From NCBI GenBank assembly GCA_030836965.1, contig JAUPLM010000333.1, positions 1 through 5,494 of the forward strand: a stretch of 5,494 nucleotides of DNA. The letters run 5' to 3'. Both the position numbers and the translations under genes were made by a program. Below, piece after piece: positions 5,065 through 5,494 of the stretch (its first letter is position 1; every line of letters begins with the position of its first letter). The DNA comes from Thermodesulfobacteriota bacterium (lineage in GTDB: Bacteria > Desulfobacterota > Desulfobacteria > Desulfobacterales > RPRI01). The notes beneath the pieces are model-generated. The model ran no database searches. It was not told the origin of the DNA and worked only from the letters and a program-made list of their open reading frames with translations.

Positions 5065-5421
5065 ATGAACAATAAAGACTTACTGCTGGCGATCGACAAC
5101 GGGACACAGAGCCTGAAAGCTCTGATTTTCGACCTTGAAGGGAATCTTCTGGCAAAGGAGTCGGCGCCCTTCAAACCGTATTTTTCCAGGCATCCCGGAT
5201 GGGCCGAGCAGGACCCTGATGTTTTCTGGGACGCCCTCTGCCTTGCCTGCCGAAAGCTGCTTGGAAACAACACGGCATACAGGGAACGCATCGCCGGAGT
5301 CGCACTCACAACCCAGAGAGGCACGGTTATAAATCTGGACAAGGAAGGAAAACCTCTGCGACCCGCCATCATATGGCTCGATCAGCGCAAGACTCACGGA
5401 CTTCCGCCCCTCGGAGGATGA
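5065..5421 (+). CDS. FGGY-family carbohydrate kinase, N-terminal part, cut by in-frame TGA
   Basis: ATP-dependent sugar kinase of the FGGY family (xylulokinase/glycerol kinase group), cytosolic; the sugar substrate is not determinable. The family is usually about 500 residues. Here the frame gives 118 residues and then TGA. Visible are the phosphate-1 motif [17 protein letters not shown] (11-27), [12 protein letters not shown] (48-59), the strand [17 protein letters not shown] (76-92), and [20 protein letters not shown] (99-118), all typical of the first part of the FGGY N-terminal domain. The start is firm, since TGA lies four codons upstream in frame; the ribosome site is weak (GAG or CGGAA). 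The downstream sequence stays in the same frame and remains kinase-like, so this is a full gene broken by one stop codon rather than a short protein. A 118-residue product would lack most of both ATPase lobes and should be inactive. Confidence 0.85.
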   Translation: MNNKDLLLAIDNGTQSLKALIFDLEGNLLAKESAPFKPYFSRHPGWAEQDPDVFWDALCLACRKLLGNNTAYRERIAGVALTTQRGTVINLDKEGKPLRPAIIWLDQRKTHGLPPLGG

Positions 5422-5494
5422 TGGGGGTCTATTTTTGCTGCAACAAATTTAACGGGAACGATAGATTATTTCCGTGCTGAGGCTGAAGCTCTCA
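5422..5494 (+). pseudogene. Continuation of the FGGY kinase frame past the TGA (runs off the window)
   Basis: Reading on in the same frame gives WGSIFAATNLTGTIDYFRAE and then AEAL to the right edge. In related kinases a WG(L/S)xF...T.T(V/I).YF.AEAE segment directly follows the PxGG motif with one residue between, and that residue is where the TGA stands here. No insertion or deletion is needed to align it. This supports a point nonsense change, or a sequencing error, in an otherwise recognisable gene. How much of the gene survives to the right is not visible. Confidence 0.75.

Noticed and set aside
4925..5397. Minus-strand open frames opposite the kinase and its leader
   Set aside because: The plus frame shows the FGGY motifs in order; the antisense frames show no recognisable family.
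5419..5450. Selenocysteine insertion at the kinase TGA
   Set aside because: No convincing bacterial SECIS hairpin follows (only a four-base AU-rich stem at 5434-5447), and the residue at this position is not a catalytic cysteine in the family as I know it.
1..5494. CRISPR array, tRNA, rRNA or known riboswitch
   Set aside because: I looked for regularly spaced repeats, tRNA-like cloverleaf arms and familiar leader motifs on both strands and saw none.

Overview
This 5.5 kb window reads as bacterial chromosome, probably from a Gram-negative anaerobe or facultative anaerobe of the Desulfobacterota (deltaproteobacterial) type. That guess rests on the gene mix, above all a REP-associated tyrosine transposase with a DnaA-like C-terminal domain beside a sugar kinase of the FGGY family. 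Nothing in the sequence fixes the species. TGA ends at least two intact genes (the antitoxin and the TrhA-like gene), so the standard bacterial code applies.

Layout. Everything from base 1 to about 4395 is read on the minus strand. From right to left these genes are a small VOC/glyoxalase-fold protein (4015-4395), an IS200-like/RAYT transposase inside a mobile element with recognisable ends (about 2854-3950), a Phd/YefM-ParE toxin-antitoxin operon (2122-2726), a TrhA/hemolysin III-type seven-helix membrane protein (1402-2055), a free methionine-(R)-sulfoxide reductase of the GAF fold (823-1281), and a DODA/LigB-type extradiol dioxygenase that runs off the left edge (1-722). On the plus strand, after a gene-poor 376-base stretch (4689-5064) rich in palindromes, an FGGY carbohydrate kinase starts at 5065. 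It is broken by an in-frame TGA at 5419-5421, and its reading frame continues recognisably to the right edge.

How the parts relate. The genes do not form one pathway. They look like single housekeeping or stress genes (methionine sulfoxide repair, membrane ion homeostasis, a dioxygenase) interspersed with accessory modules (toxin-antitoxin pair, transposable element). The element is present twice in the same orientation: one complete copy and, about 0.6 kb away, a decayed 150-base piece of its gene-start end. Comparing the two places the outer end of the element to the base. A separate 36-base direct repeat (32 of 36 identical) brackets about 4 kb, from just after the sulfoxide reductase to the kinase upstream region.

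I do not see a clearly new multi-gene system. The points most worth a second look are the in-frame stop in the kinase, the 36-base direct repeat, the mapped ends of the element, and the paired palindromes around a candidate promoter upstream of the kinase.
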